A DNA stretch of 64,000 bases from Archaeoglobus sp. JdFR-37 (GTDB lineage Archaea > Halobacteriota > Archaeoglobi > Archaeoglobales > Archaeoglobaceae): contig MTMY01000004.1 in NCBI GenBank assembly GCA_002010215.1, forward strand, positions 1 through 64,000, in the 5' to 3' direction. Of this stretch, positions 7,971-17,400 are shown in pieces (within the stretch, counting starts at the first letter, position 1; each line of letters starts with the position of its first letter). The notes under the pieces are model-generated. The model saw only the letters and a list, made by a program, of their open reading frames with translations, ran no database searches and was not told the origin of the DNA. The position numbers and the translations under genes are program-made.

Positions 7971-8714
7971 CTAAACTTTGAAAAATTTCTTTGCATTCTC
8001 CATTCCCGCTTTTTCCGCCACCTCTCTACCTAGTTTTTCTGCTATCAGGTTTCCCGCCTTCGCAACTGCATCCATTTCAGACTCGCTGAAACCGGCGTCG
8101 CTGTTCAGCATGAGTCTTTCAGGACCGTATTCCTCCACAATTGCCAGTGCTTCCGAAGGAGTTAGTTTCCCAGGTTGAACGCTCAGCCCACCATAGTATC
8201 CATGCTTAAGCACATCTTCAGCTGTCGAGGGTGAGAGGTGGTCTATGACTGCTAGCTCCTCAGGAAATGAAATTCTTTCGAGAATCTGTAAAGTCTTTTC
8301 GGTGATAATCTCCTTGTTATTCCGGGGAGTATGAATTATACATGGTAGATCGTTTTCTTTCGCTATCCTGAGCTGGGCTTTGAATACCTTAACCTCTGCT
8401 TCTCCTCCCTCTTCAAGTCCTATCTCCCCCACAGCCACCCCCCTAGTTATCGCTGGCAGCACCACCTCGTATTTAGGTGGTATACAGCGGGGATGGACAC
8501 CAAGAGCAGGAAATATACTCATCCCAGCCTTTTCACCTCTTTTCACTTCAAAGATTTCCAGCTTTCTGAAAAGATCAAGAAGAGTCTCAGGATGTTCAGG
8601 AGGGATCGGATAGAAAGCACAGGTGACTGCAAATTCTATGCCTGCATCTGCCATCCTTTTCAGATCCTCTACACTTCTGCCCTCGCTGTGGATGTGAGTA
8701 TCGAACCACTTCAT
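7971..8714 (-). CDS. TatD-related metal-dependent hydrolase
   Basis: The 247-residue protein begins MKWFDTHIHSEGRS (the HxH metal site) and carries ALGVHPRCIPP, GEIGLEEG, PCIIHTPRNN, AVIDHLSP and LMLNSDAG, the ordered ligands of the amidohydrolase/TatD barrel. It is diverged from the TatD at 2120-2863 and belongs to the archaeal TatD-related branch, whose substrates are unknown. It is the only leftward gene between the DUF389 gene and the MBL gene at 8818. ATG 8714 is the only reasonable start. Confidence 0.8.
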   Translation of the reverse strand: MKWFDTHIHSEGRSVEDLKRMADAGIEFAVTCAFYPIPPEHPETLLDLFRKLEIFEVKRGEKAGMSIFPALGVHPRCIPPKYEVVLPAITRGVAVGEIGLEEGGEAEVKVFKAQLRIAKENDLPCIIHTPRNNKEIITEKTLQILERISFPEELAVIDHLSPSTAEDVLKHGYYGGLSVQPGKLTPSEALAIVEEYGPERLMLNSDAGFSESEMDAVAKAGNLIAEKLGREVAEKAGMENAKKFFKV

Positions 8715-8817
8715 AAAGCCAGAAAGTGCTTCTCCATAATAAAATTGCCGGACGAATCCTTTCCGAGCAATAGTGTAAATGTAAACTTAAAAATAGTAGC
8801 CAGTACCGCAAGGTTTT

Positions 8818-9438
8818 ATGGAACTATTTCCCGGAATTCACGCATACATCTGGGGACCAGCTTTCAGCGACTCGTCCAATACCTACATTATCCGAGACTC
8901 TGAATGCCTGATAATTGATCCTGGAAGCTACAAGAGCTTTACAAACCTTTTCGGACTCATGAAAAACGATGGAATTGAGGTTTCCGATATCGACTTGATC
9001 TTGAATACTCATCTCCACAAGGATCACTGCGAGAGTAACATCATGTTCATGAGGCGGGGAGCCCTTCTCACATTCCACGAAGACGAAGCAAAGACGAGTC
9101 AGTTCTCTTACAAAGCAGACAGAAAGCTTGAGAAAACGTTATCACTGGGCAAGGGAGAAGTAGAGATCGTTCACCTTCCCGGTCATACACCTGGAAGCGT
9201 GGCAGTATTCATTGCAGAGTATTCAGCCCTTATAACCGGCGACCTCATTTTTGAAACAGGCATGCCAGGCAGAGTTGACATGTATGGAGGTGACGCTGAA
9301 GAGATGATAAGGTCTCTGGAGAAGGCGAGAAGTTTTGACGTAAACTACATATTACCCGGTCATGGAAGAATACTTGAAGGCAGAAAAGGGATATCTGCTC
9401 TTTTCGATAAAGCTATTCATATTCTCTCGAGATATTAA
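8818..9438 (+). CDS. Metallo-beta-lactamase fold hydrolase (glyoxalase II-like)
   Basis: This 206-residue, single-domain MBL protein has NTHLHKDHCESN (HxHxDH) near residue 62, HLPGHTPGSVAVF near 119, a metal-bridging Asp in ALITGDLIF and the last His in YILPGHGRIL. This is the minimal glyoxalase II-like set of zinc ligands. Family members hydrolyse thioesters and related bonds; the natural substrate is not evident. It is transcribed away from the TatD-related gene, with an intergenic region of about 100 bases between them. Confidence 0.8.
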   Translation: MELFPGIHAYIWGPAFSDSSNTYIIRDSECLIIDPGSYKSFTNLFGLMKNDGIEVSDIDLILNTHLHKDHCESNIMFMRRGALLTFHEDEAKTSQFSYKADRKLEKTLSLGKGEVEIVHLPGHTPGSVAVFIAEYSALITGDLIFETGMPGRVDMYGGDAEEMIRSLEKARSFDVNYILPGHGRILEGRKGISALFDKAIHILSRY

Positions 9439-9550
9439 TATTTCCAATAAATTAATTTTTGAGAAGTGAGTATCTTTATAATAATAAGATTGCAGAAATA
9501 ACTTTCATTGTAGCCAGAAAGCTTATCTTAATCCACCACTTTCAACTATC

Positions 9551-12500
9551 ATGCTTCTTACTCTTGACAAATTCTTCCCGCTTTTTGTAGATGAGGGGGT
9601 AGAACTACTAGATTCCAAATTGGCTGAAGAAATAAGGGAATATCACAATAATCTCCTTTCTAACCTTGAAAAAGCTTATGAAATAGCCAAGAAAGCGCGT
9701 TCCCTTGGACTAGACCCATCACCATCAGTCGAAATCCCAATTGCAAGAAACATGGCAGAGAGGGTTGAACAACTCCTAAACATCAGAGGTCTAGCTAAAT
9801 TCATACATGAGCTGGAGGAAAAGGGAGTTCCAAGAGAGAAGATGTGTTTTGAGGTGGCTGATGCCATAGTCAGAGGAGAGTTTGGTGATTTTGACAGACA
9901 TGATGTAATAGATAAAGCAGTAAGGGCCTCCATAGCCATACAGACCGAGGGTGTCGTGGCAGCACCAATAGAGGGAATTGCTAAGGTTAAAATAGACCGC
10001 AACGATGACGGTAGCGAGTTTCTCAAGATATACTATGCTGGCCCCATCAGAAGTGCTGGAGGCACTGCTCAAGTCATATCCGTTCTTGTAGGTGATTTCG
10101 TAAGAAGGAAGCTCGGTCTCAATCGCTACATTCCCACAGAAGAGGAAATTCTTCGTTACTGCGAAGAGATACCACTCTACAAGAAAGTGGCTAACCTGCA
10201 GTACGTGCCATCCGACGATGAAATAAAGCTAATTGTATCCAACTGCCCTGTTTGCATAGATGGAGAGCCAACAGAGGATGCAGAGGTTTCGGGCTACAGA
10301 AATCTGCCAAGGGTGGAGACCAATCGAGTCAGAGGTGGTATGGCTCTTGTTATTGCAGAGGGTATAGCCCTTAAGGCACCAAAATTAAAGAAAATAGTAG
10401 ATTCCATAGGCATAGACGGCTGGGAATGGCTGGATAAATTGATGAAGAAGGGTGGAGATGAGGAAAAGGAAGATGAATCCGCAAACGGTGTAAAGCCCAA
10501 GGATAAGTATCTTTCAGACATCGTTGCTGGCAGACCTGTTTTCAGCCATCCCTCCCGAAAGGGTGGATTCAGGCTGAGATACGGCAGAGCCAGGAACTCT
10601 GGTTTCGCAACAGTGGGTATAAATCCCGCAACGATGGTTCTTACAGACAATTTCATTGCTGTCGGCACTCAGCTGAAGGTTGAGAGGCCCGGAAAGGCTG
10701 GAGGTGTTGTTCCAGTCACTTCAATTGAAGGTCCTACAGTCAGGCTGAAAAATGGGGATGTGGTTAAGGTTAACAGCGAGGGTGAAGCGCTGGCAGTTAA
10801 AGATTTGGTTGAAAAAATCCTTGATCTCGGCGAGATCCTCATCAATTTTGGAGATTTTCTGGAAAACAACCACCCGCTCATTCCATCATCCTACGTCTAT
10901 GAATGGTGGATTCAGGAAGTCGAGGGAAAAATCCCGAAAGGAGATTACAGGAGAATCGATGAGGATACAGCATTGAAGCTCTGCGACGAGTATGCTGTCC
11001 CCCTTCACCCCTATTACACATATCTGTGGCATGATGTCAGCGTTGAAGACATAATCTACCTTCGCAAGTACGTGGCTGAAAAGGGCAAGGTGGAGGGAAA
11101 ATACGGCAGGTCCTGCCTCACCCTAGAAATGGACAGAAAAGCGAAGGAGATTCTGGAAGCAATACTGGTTGAACACAAGGTGAGAGATGGGAGAATAGTA
11201 ATTGAGAAGTGGAAGGTTTTCGTGAGATGCTTGGGTTTGAGCTTCGACCTCAAGCCAATTACAGATTGTAAAGATGAAACTGACCCTCTCAAACTGATCA
11301 AAAAACTTTCCGGGCTGGATGTGAGAGCTAAGGCACCGTCAAGGATTGGCGCGAGAATGGGGAGGCCAGAGAAAGCGAAGGAGAGAAAAATGAGTCCCCC
11401 ACCTCACGTCCTCTTTCCTATATCTCAGGCTGGTGGAAAGACAAGAGACATAAAAATCGCAATTAACCATACCAAGAATGGTGCTAGAGGAGAAATTGAA
11501 GTAGATCTTCCATTAAGGAAGTGCAATAAGTGTGGAAAGGAGAATTTCTACCTTAAATGTGAGTGTGGAGGCTTTACAGAGCAGATTTACGCCTGCCCGA
11601 GATGCGGTACCAAAACCGGAGAAGATATCTGTAAAAATTGCGGGACGGAAAGTGTAGGCTACACAAGAAGGAGGATAAACGTCAGAACACTCTATGAGAA
11701 TGCTTTAAAAAATCTCGGCGAAAGAGATTCTTTTGCTCCAAACCTCAAGGGAGTTATAGGTCTTACTTCCAAAACGAAGTTTCCAGAAAGACTTGAAAAA
11801 GGCATTTTGAGAGCAAAACATGGCGTGTTTGTGTTTAAGGATGGTACTGCAAGATATGACATGACTGATTTGCCAATAACCCACTTCCGTCCTTCAGAAA
11901 TTGGCGTGACTGTTGAAAAGTTGAGAAAACTCGGATATCATTATGACTGGAAGGGTAATGAGCTGAAAAGCGAGGATCAGATAGTTGAGCTCAAACCCCA
12001 AGATCTAATTCTTGCCAGGGATGCCGGCAACTATCTCGTGAAGGTTGCCCAGTTTATAGATGAGCTTCTGGTTAAATTCTACGGAATGGAACCATTCTAC
12101 AACGTTGAAAAGCCAGAGGATCTGATAGGTCATCTAGTTATAGGTCTGGCTCCCCACACATCAGCAGGAGTTCTGGGTAGGATAATTGGTTTCGCAGATG
12201 TGCTAGCAGGGTATGCTCATCCTTACTTCCACGCTGCCAAGAGAAGAAACTGTGATGGAGATGAGGACTGTGTAATGCTTTTGCTAGATGGTTTACTAAA
12301 CTTCTCCCGCTCTTTCCTGCCTGATAAGAGAGGAGGGCAGATGGATGCCCCACTGGTCCTCACCACCATTATAGAACCCAAAGAAGTGGATGGAGAGGTT
12401 CACAATATGGACATCGTCGAGAGGTACCCCCTCGAATTCTACCAAGCCACTCTCCGATGCACCAATCCTAAAGAGCTTGTAGGAGTGATAGAGAGAGTAG

Positions 12501-13000
12501 AGGATAGGTTGGAGAGTGAGTTTAAAAACTGCTGTCTGAAGTTTACCCACGACACCGAAAGCATAGCAGCGGTGAAGGAGAGTTCCTACAAAAGTCTGAA
12601 GTCCATGCACGACAAGGTAAAGCATCAGATGGCTCTGGCGGAGAAAATAATTGCCGTTGATGAGCATGATGTAGCAGAAAGGGTCATAACATCCCACTTC
12701 CTGCCCGACATAATCGGAAACCTCAGGGCTTTCTCAAGACAGGAGTTCAGGTGTGTGAACTGTAATCAGAAATACAGAAGGATTCCTCTCATGGGTAAGT
12801 GCATGAGGTGCGGAGGGAAGTTGACTCTTTCAGTGCATGAAGGCTCAATAAGGAAATATCTGGAGATTTCCCACCAGCTCAGCGATACCTACAACGTCTC
12901 TGAATACACCAGACAGAGGTTGAAACTGATAGACACCGAGATAAACTCCCTTTTTGAGAGTGACGTACAGAAGCAGGTCAAGATTCACGAGTTCTTTTGA
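9551..13000 (+). CDS. polC: DNA polymerase D large catalytic subunit (DP2)
   Basis: The 1149-residue protein is the catalytic subunit of archaeal PolD, which pairs with the exonuclease subunit DP1 (not in this window) for chromosome replication. The catalytic acid site of the double-psi beta-barrel is NCDGDEDCVMLL, with D902 and D904. Zinc ribbons occur at about residues 658-705 (CNKCGKENFY, CPRCGTK, CKNCGTE) and about 1070-1095 (CVNCNQKY, CMRCGGK). The C-terminus ends QKQVKIHEFF, which resembles a PCNA-interacting tail. Length is normal for the family and no intein is inserted at the catalytic site, a position often invaded in other archaea. A TATA-like TTTATAATAA lies about 75 bases upstream. 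Confidence 0.97.
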   Translation: MLLTLDKFFPLFVDEGVELLDSKLAEEIREYHNNLLSNLEKAYEIAKKARSLGLDPSPSVEIPIARNMAERVEQLLNIRGLAKFIHELEEKGVPREKMCFEVADAIVRGEFGDFDRHDVIDKAVRASIAIQTEGVVAAPIEGIAKVKIDRNDDGSEFLKIYYAGPIRSAGGTAQVISVLVGDFVRRKLGLNRYIPTEEEILRYCEEIPLYKKVANLQYVPSDDEIKLIVSNCPVCIDGEPTEDAEVSGYRNLPRVETNRVRGGMALVIAEGIALKAPKLKKIVDSIGIDGWEWLDKLMKKGGDEEKEDESANGVKPKDKYLSDIVAGRPVFSHPSRKGGFRLRYGRARNSGFATVGINPATMVLTDNFIAVGTQLKVERPGKAGGVVPVTSIEGPTVRLKNGDVVKVNSEGEALAVKDLVEKILDLGEILINFGDFLENNHPLIPSSYVYEWWIQEVEGKIPKGDYRRIDEDTALKLCDEYAVPLHPYYTYLWHDVSVEDIIYLRKYVAEKGKVEGKYGRSCLTLEMDRKAKEILEAILVEHKVRDGRIVIEKWKVFVRCLGLSFDLKPITDCKDETDPLKLIKKLSGLDVRAKAPSRIGARMGRPEKAKERKMSPPPHVLFPISQAGGKTRDIKIAINHTKNGARGEIEVDLPLRKCNKCGKENFYLKCECGGFTEQIYACPRCGTKTGEDICKNCGTESVGYTRRRINVRTLYENALKNLGERDSFAPNLKGVIGLTSKTKFPERLEKGILRAKHGVFVFKDGTARYDMTDLPITHFRPSEIGVTVEKLRKLGYHYDWKGNELKSEDQIVELKPQDLILARDAGNYLVKVAQFIDELLVKFYGMEPFYNVEKPEDLIGHLVIGLAPHTSAGVLGRIIGFADVLAGYAHPYFHAAKRRNCDGDEDCVMLLLDGLLNFSRSFLPDKRGGQMDAPLVLTTIIEPKEVDGEVHNMDIVERYPLEFYQATLRCTNPKELVGVIERVEDRLESEFKNCCLKFTHDTESIAAVKESSYKSLKSMHDKVKHQMALAEKIIAVDEHDVAERVITSHFLPDIIGNLRAFSRQEFRCVNCNQKYRRIPLMGKCMRCGGKLTLSVHEGSIRKYLEISHQLSDTYNVSEYTRQRLKLIDTEINSLFESDVQKQVKIHEFF

Positions 13001-13291
13001 AATTGATTATTGATTTTTTAATTTAATCAGATGCAAAGCGAGTAGCCAAGTACATCACTGCTAATTCAGCTTCAACTTGACGCCACTAATGACTACCCAC
13101 TCGTCCCTAAGTTTCATACTGAATATTATATTCTCTAAATATATTCTAAATATGGTAAATCAGCTGAAATAAAACTCCGGAATGGAGGAAGGGTAAGTAG
13201 GAGGTAGGAGGAGAAAAATATAGAAAATAGGATTGAAGTATAAATCAAAGGAGTGCCTTTCAGATGTACCTAACTGCCATAAAAATCATAC
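13001..13291. other. Intergenic region between convergent polC and DNA ligase genes
   Basis: About 290 AT-rich bases separate the two convergent genes. A T6 run at 13013-13018 just past the polC stop is a plausible archaeal terminator for polC. No open frame or RNA-like structure is recognisable in the rest. Confidence 0.4.
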
Positions 13292-14974
13292 TCAACCTTT
13301 CCTCTGACTCTCATAAAGCCTGGCAACCCTCTCGATGGAGTCAGCCTCATCTACATCTTTGTCATCCCTCAGCCTGACATAGCGAGGGAAGCGTAGCGCG
13401 AAACCGCTTTCATACTTTGGACTCTTTTGAATTTCCTGATATGCTACCTCAAAAACGTATTTGGGCGTGAAGATAACTCTCTTCCCTTCTTGATATTCAA
13501 TGAGTGGTTTGAAGAGTTCTGTGAGTTCCTGCAGATCATCCTCGGTGAATCCAGTAGCTACTTTCCCTACTGTCAGGAGCTTTCCTGTTTCTGGATCAAT
13601 GCACGCGAGCTCGAAACTACTGAGCCAGTGACTTCTTTTGCCCTCCCCCCATTCACCACCCACAACAACCAGATCCAGAGTCTCCATCACCGCTTTGAGC
13701 TTTAACCAGTGTTTTCCTCGTTTTCCGGGCACATAAGGGGAAAAAGGGTTCTTCATCATAACTCCTTCATGCCCTGCTTCTAGCGCATCGCCGTAGACTC
13801 TCTCTATTTCGCTCACATCACTAGTAACTACTTGCGTTGCAATTTTTAGCCTTTCTCCTTCCTTCACAACAGTTTCTAGCACCTTTCTCCGCTCTTCTAG
13901 AGGCCTGTCTATTAGCTCTCCATCCCAGTAAAGGACATCGAAGAAATACACTTCCAGCGGGATTTTTTCCACCATCTTCCCCACTTCGTGTTTTCTCCTG
14001 AATCTTCGCAGCACATGCTGGAAAGGCATGGGTTTTCCATCTTTAACTGCAATAACCTCTCCATCCAGTATCACATTCTCCGAAACGCCCTTCTTTATTT
14101 CCTCCACTATCTCTGGCAATGCGTTTGTGACATTCTCAAGCCTTCTGGAGAAAATGGTGATTTTCCCGTTACCATAATGAACCTGAACTCTGCTCCCATC
14201 GAACTTCCATTCCACAGCAACCTTGCCCATCTCCTCCACAGCCTCACTAATACTATCTGCAACCTGAGCCAGCATCATTCTGACAGGAATATGTAGCTGA
14301 ACCTTCATTTTAAGCAATCCTTCCCGGCCTTCGTTTCTGGCAACAACTGCAACCTTTCCGAAATCGTTGGAGATCATGTAAGCTCTTTCAACCACCTCAT
14401 TTTCAATGCCCCACGCCTTCGCTATTGCGTCCCTTATTATGCCCTCTCCCACGCCCAGCCTCATTTCGCCAAGTATCAGCCTTGTCAGATATCTGGCTTC
14501 GAGAGGTGAGGCGGTGATGTAAAGATCCGCCAGCATCCTTATCTTCTTCTTTTGGCTCCCTTCCCCAACCAGAGAGCTCATTTCGTCAAAAACTTCCCTT
14601 AGCTTTCTCAAGGTCAGTTCTTCCTCAAAAAGGGTAAGCTGTTTTTTACCGGAAACCGCTCTTTCCGCAGCCAAGCCCAGATCTCCCGTCTCCCTAATCC
14701 AATCCTCTATTTTTCTTCGATCGACGCCGGTTGCAAGCTTCAAGGCTTCGTAAATTAGCCCTACGCCTACACCTACCTCCCTCTCATCCCACGGAGGGTA
14801 AACTCTACCCATGAGAAACATTACAGAATCATAGAGGTCAGCATCGCTATCAATTTTCTTGATAAAAGAAGCTATCCTAGCTGCCAGCTCAAGGGTTGAA
14901 GAGATTTTTTCTATAACACTGCAGAACTCTGCAAACTCTGCAAAGGTCAGAGGGGTCAGCATTTCGTTGGTCAT
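13292..14974 (-). CDS. lig: ATP-dependent DNA ligase
   Basis: The 560-residue enzyme seals nicks, including those between Okazaki fragments. Its N-terminal part is the helical DNA-binding domain (to about residue 230). The adenylation motif is EWKFDGSRVQVHY, with K257 as the AMP-accepting lysine. Further nucleotidyltransferase motifs follow: VILDGEVIA, VYFFDVLYWDG, HEGVMMKNP and KHWLKLKAV. The C-terminal OB domain ends with FALRFPRYVRLRDDKDVDEAD. Length and order match archaeal replicative ligases. It converges on polC and is divergent from the small gene at 15094. Confidence 0.96.
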   Translation of the reverse strand: MTNEMLTPLTFAEFAEFCSVIEKISSTLELAARIASFIKKIDSDADLYDSVMFLMGRVYPPWDEREVGVGVGLIYEALKLATGVDRRKIEDWIRETGDLGLAAERAVSGKKQLTLFEEELTLRKLREVFDEMSSLVGEGSQKKKIRMLADLYITASPLEARYLTRLILGEMRLGVGEGIIRDAIAKAWGIENEVVERAYMISNDFGKVAVVARNEGREGLLKMKVQLHIPVRMMLAQVADSISEAVEEMGKVAVEWKFDGSRVQVHYGNGKITIFSRRLENVTNALPEIVEEIKKGVSENVILDGEVIAVKDGKPMPFQHVLRRFRRKHEVGKMVEKIPLEVYFFDVLYWDGELIDRPLEERRKVLETVVKEGERLKIATQVVTSDVSEIERVYGDALEAGHEGVMMKNPFSPYVPGKRGKHWLKLKAVMETLDLVVVGGEWGEGKRSHWLSSFELACIDPETGKLLTVGKVATGFTEDDLQELTELFKPLIEYQEGKRVIFTPKYVFEVAYQEIQKSPKYESGFALRFPRYVRLRDDKDVDEADSIERVARLYESQRKG

Positions 14975-15093
14975 CGCATAATTATATGCCTCTAGCTATT
15001 TCCTTTTTTCGATGATGAAGGGCACGAAAAATAGAGAGAAGAAAGGCAGATAGCGGAGAAAAAGTTAAAGGGTTTTTTATGTTACTCCAAACC

Positions 15094-15324
15094 ATGAGAA
15101 TAAAAGAGGAGTTGATTAAAGCTGTTAACAAGCTCTTCGATGACTTCGAAGAAATGGAAGACATAACATACGAAAGAGTTCAGTGGGAGCTGGATTATAT
15201 GGTATATCCGTACATAGGGTCGTTTCTTGCCAGCGGGGACATCAGCAAAGATGATGCTATTGAGATTTTTAACCTGTGTGAGAGCAGATTAAAAGAGCTG
15301 AAATTAAAACTAGATAATGTTTAG
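15094..15324 (+). CDS. Small acidic helical protein, paralogue of the gene at 16845
   Basis: A 76-residue protein of unknown function starts at ATG 15094 (MRIKEELIK); a start 15 bases upstream is open, but the TATA-like TTTTTTATG near 15073 favours 15094 as a leaderless start. It is predicted to be all helical. It shares the motif YPYIGSFLASGDIS and a following DDAIEIFNLC with the protein at 16845-17117, which has YPYITSLYQSGQIG and EEYEEFMAYC. Both therefore belong to one small family that I do not recognise. It lies between DNA ligase and thioredoxin. Confidence 0.65.
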   Translation: MRIKEELIKAVNKLFDDFEEMEDITYERVQWELDYMVYPYIGSFLASGDISKDDAIEIFNLCESRLKELKLKLDNV

Positions 15325-15343
15325 AGTGGCAATCAGAGAAAAA

Positions 15344-15742
15344 TCAGAGATTTTTCTCCACCCACCTCTTTAGCTCACCTTTCGGAAGTGCCCCTACAAC
15401 CTGATCCACAGGTTTCCCATTCTTAAAGAATATCAGCGTTGGGATTGCAGATATGCTGTATCTGGCTGCAACCGATGGGTTTTCATCTGTATTAAGCTTG
15501 GCAAAGACCACCCTTCCTGCATACTCTTTGGCAAGCTCATCGATGATTGGTGCGACCATCCTGCATGGCATGCACCATTCAGCCCAGAAGTCCACCACAA
15601 CATTCGTGTTTTCTGCCAAAACCTTATCAAAATTTGATGCGTCCACCTTTACCGGCGATGAAACTGCTTTCTGCGTTTCCCCGCTCATTTTCAGCATCAA
15701 CTCCTTCAGTTTTTTCTGCCTTATTTTTTCCAGTTCGTCCAT
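15344..15742 (-). CDS. trx: Thioredoxin with N-terminal extension
   Basis: This 132-residue protein has a thioredoxin fold with the redox-active site FWAEWCMPCRMVAP near residue 52 and the conserved cis-proline loop ISAIPTLIFF near 99. About 30 residues precede the domain, including a basic stretch (KIRQKKLKELMLK). The CMPC dipeptide differs from the usual CGPC, so its redox potential may differ. It would reduce protein disulphides in the cytoplasm, since no signal peptide is present. It lies downstream of the Trm10-like gene on the same strand, separated by about 97 bases. Confidence 0.9.
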   Translation of the reverse strand: MDELEKIRQKKLKELMLKMSGETQKAVSSPVKVDASNFDKVLAENTNVVVDFWAEWCMPCRMVAPIIDELAKEYAGRVVFAKLNTDENPSVAARYSISAIPTLIFFKNGKPVDQVVGALPKGELKRWVEKNL

Positions 15743-15839
15743 GTATTTACCCTTTATTGTAGAACAAAAGATATTTCGGTGACGTGAGAATTAACATCAA
15801 AACCTTCATGCTTTCACGTCTTCGTGTCCTTCACAAACT

Positions 15840-16814
15840 TTACCAGTTTTTACTTTTTACCACTTTTACCAGATTTGCCACTTTTTCCGATAGCACTGCC
15901 ATCTGGAGCTGCCTTGTCACCTCATAAAAATCCTTCTCGCTAACATTCAGCCAGTCAAAGTGGGAAAATTCTGACCTGCAAATAGCCCTCATACTACCAA
16001 TTCTAAAGGATAATCTGGGAAGCTCTTGTCTCAGTCTCCATTTAGCAATTGTTGGTGTCTGGACTGCCTTAATAGCTCTCCCAATATCCATACCATCCAG
16101 AACTGTTAGCAAAAGAATTTCCACTATGTGATTAATCCTGTCAGGAACCCCAACAACATCTCCTTTCAGCAAGATTTTTGTAGAAACAACATCAAAACCA
16201 TTCTTTTCAAGTCTCTTTCCGATTTCAGAAGTCAATCCCTTTTTGTTTCCAGCCTTATCAACAATACCTCCCACAACATAGCATTCTGCCCGCTGCCCTG
16301 TAAATACCTCTTCACCCGAGGGGTCCAGCAGCAATACCTTGTCGATGTCCTTATCTCTGAGAAAGTCCTCCAAGTTCGGATAGTGAGGACAGGATAACTC
16401 ACTTTCAATTCCACATACTGCCAACCTCTCATCCCACATATAACGCCTGACAACACCAAGCGTTGCTTTTAACTGAATCTGGAGACTCCTTAACTCCTTC
16501 TGGTTGTGGAGGTGTGGAAAGGATGCATCTATGGCGATGTGGGGAAAATCTTTAGCCTTTGCCATCAACTCGTCTCTTCCCAAAACTTCCTCTCCGCAAT
16601 TTCCAGCGTAGGCATCCGGAACCCCTCTTAACAATCTCCCTTCTAAATCCAGACATATCCTCTCGACTTTATGGGCCTTACACAACCTGATCCTGCCACA
16701 TGCAATTTGAGAAGCAATAAAAGCCAAAGGATCGCTACTCTCCAGTCCTGGTGCATAAATTCTCCTGATACCCTTTTTTCTGGCGATATCAACAAAGATG
16801 TCCTTCAGCTTCAC
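15840..16814 (-). CDS. Trm10-like SPOUT tRNA methyltransferase
   Basis: This 324-residue protein carries the C-terminal SPOUT knot signature of archaeal Trm10 enzymes: CYVVGGIVDKAGNKKGLT near residue 178-195, LLLDPSGEE in the preceding strand and a conserved helix with AKWRLRQELPR. An N-terminal domain of about 100 residues precedes it. Archaeal Trm10 proteins methylate position 9 of tRNA (m1G9, m1A9 or both); which base is modified here cannot be told from sequence alone. The fold is well supported by the knot motif. The gene lies between the small helical protein gene and thioredoxin. Confidence 0.75.
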   Translation of the reverse strand: MKLKDIFVDIARKKGIRRIYAPGLESSDPLAFIASQIACGRIRLCKAHKVERICLDLEGRLLRGVPDAYAGNCGEEVLGRDELMAKAKDFPHIAIDASFPHLHNQKELRSLQIQLKATLGVVRRYMWDERLAVCGIESELSCPHYPNLEDFLRDKDIDKVLLLDPSGEEVFTGQRAECYVVGGIVDKAGNKKGLTSEIGKRLEKNGFDVVSTKILLKGDVVGVPDRINHIVEILLLTVLDGMDIGRAIKAVQTPTIAKWRLRQELPRLSFRIGSMRAICRSEFSHFDWLNVSEKDFYEVTRQLQMAVLSEKVANLVKVVKSKNW

Positions 16815-16844
16815 ATCCTGAGGTGTTTTGGCAAGAATTAAAAA

Positions 16845-17117
16845 TTAGCGGAAAGAGCGATCTATATCTTCAATTCCTACCAGCTTCATCAGTTCACCAA
16901 CGAGCTCATCACAGTAAGCCATAAACTCTTCATATTCTTCAAAACCGATCTGCCCACTCTGGTATAAGCTTGTGATATAAGGATACACAGCTTCGAGGTC
17001 ATCCATGAACATCTGAACCGCCATCTCGTCTCCCATTTCTGCATACCCTTTGTACCACCTTTCCACCATTTCCCTTATTTCATCCAAAGTCCCCAGCTTG
17101 CTGAAATCAAATTTCAT
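16845..17117 (-). CDS. Small acidic helical protein, paralogue of the gene at 15094
   Basis: The 90-residue product is rich in Asp and Glu and probably all alpha-helical. DLEAVYPYITSLYQSGQIG (residues about 45-63) aligns with DYMVYPYIGSFLASGDIS in the 76-residue protein at 15094. Conserved spacing continues to a Cys (MAYCDELVGEL versus FNLCESRLKEL). The two paralogues lie 1.5 kb apart on opposite strands around thioredoxin and the Trm10-like gene. The function is unknown. A SPOUT gene start lies 31 bases downstream. Confidence 0.65.
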   Translation of the reverse strand: MKFDFSKLGTLDEIREMVERWYKGYAEMGDEMAVQMFMDDLEAVYPYITSLYQSGQIGFEEYEEFMAYCDELVGELMKLVGIEDIDRSFR

Positions 17118-17204
17118 TTTATCACCTTATTATCACCTTATTCCACGGCTTCACTCTCCATCACATATTTGCCCTTCACTACTATTTACTACCACTCCTA
17201 CGTA

Positions 17205-17366
17205 CTACCATTCAATACTCATACATCCTTTACCGTCTTTAAGAGCTTCAAAAATCGAGCATGTACGGCATTTATGCTCCCAGCCAGAAATGCTTTGATT
17301 TTCAGGACATTTCACACCCAGATCGTATAAACAGAAGTTCTCAGCCTTCTCAGCCATTTCAGTCAT
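17205..17366 (-). CDS. 53-residue cysteine-rich mini-protein
   Basis: Reading leftward from ATG 17366 gives 53 codons with a stop at 17205-17207. The product starts MTEMAEKAENFCLYDLG and contains five cysteines: C12, C20, then CRTC (C33, C36) and C48. A TATA-like TTAAATACC lies about 30 bases upstream, and a T7 run between the two may end the preceding operon. No family is recognised. The spacing suggests a metal or Fe-S site. It lies directly downstream of the CoA-transferase operon, whose last gene also encodes a small Cys-rich protein. That it is a real gene rests on promoter placement and Cys spacing only. Confidence 0.5.
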   Translation of the reverse strand: MTEMAEKAENFCLYDLGVKCPENQSISGWEHKCRTCSIFEALKDGKGCMSIEW

Positions 17367-17400
17367 GAATAAAAGTTAAAAAAATAAGGTATTTAACAAT

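Noticed and set aside
9551-13000. Possible intein in polC
   Set aside because: The reading is continuous at normal family length and the catalytic stretch NCDGDEDC is not interrupted.
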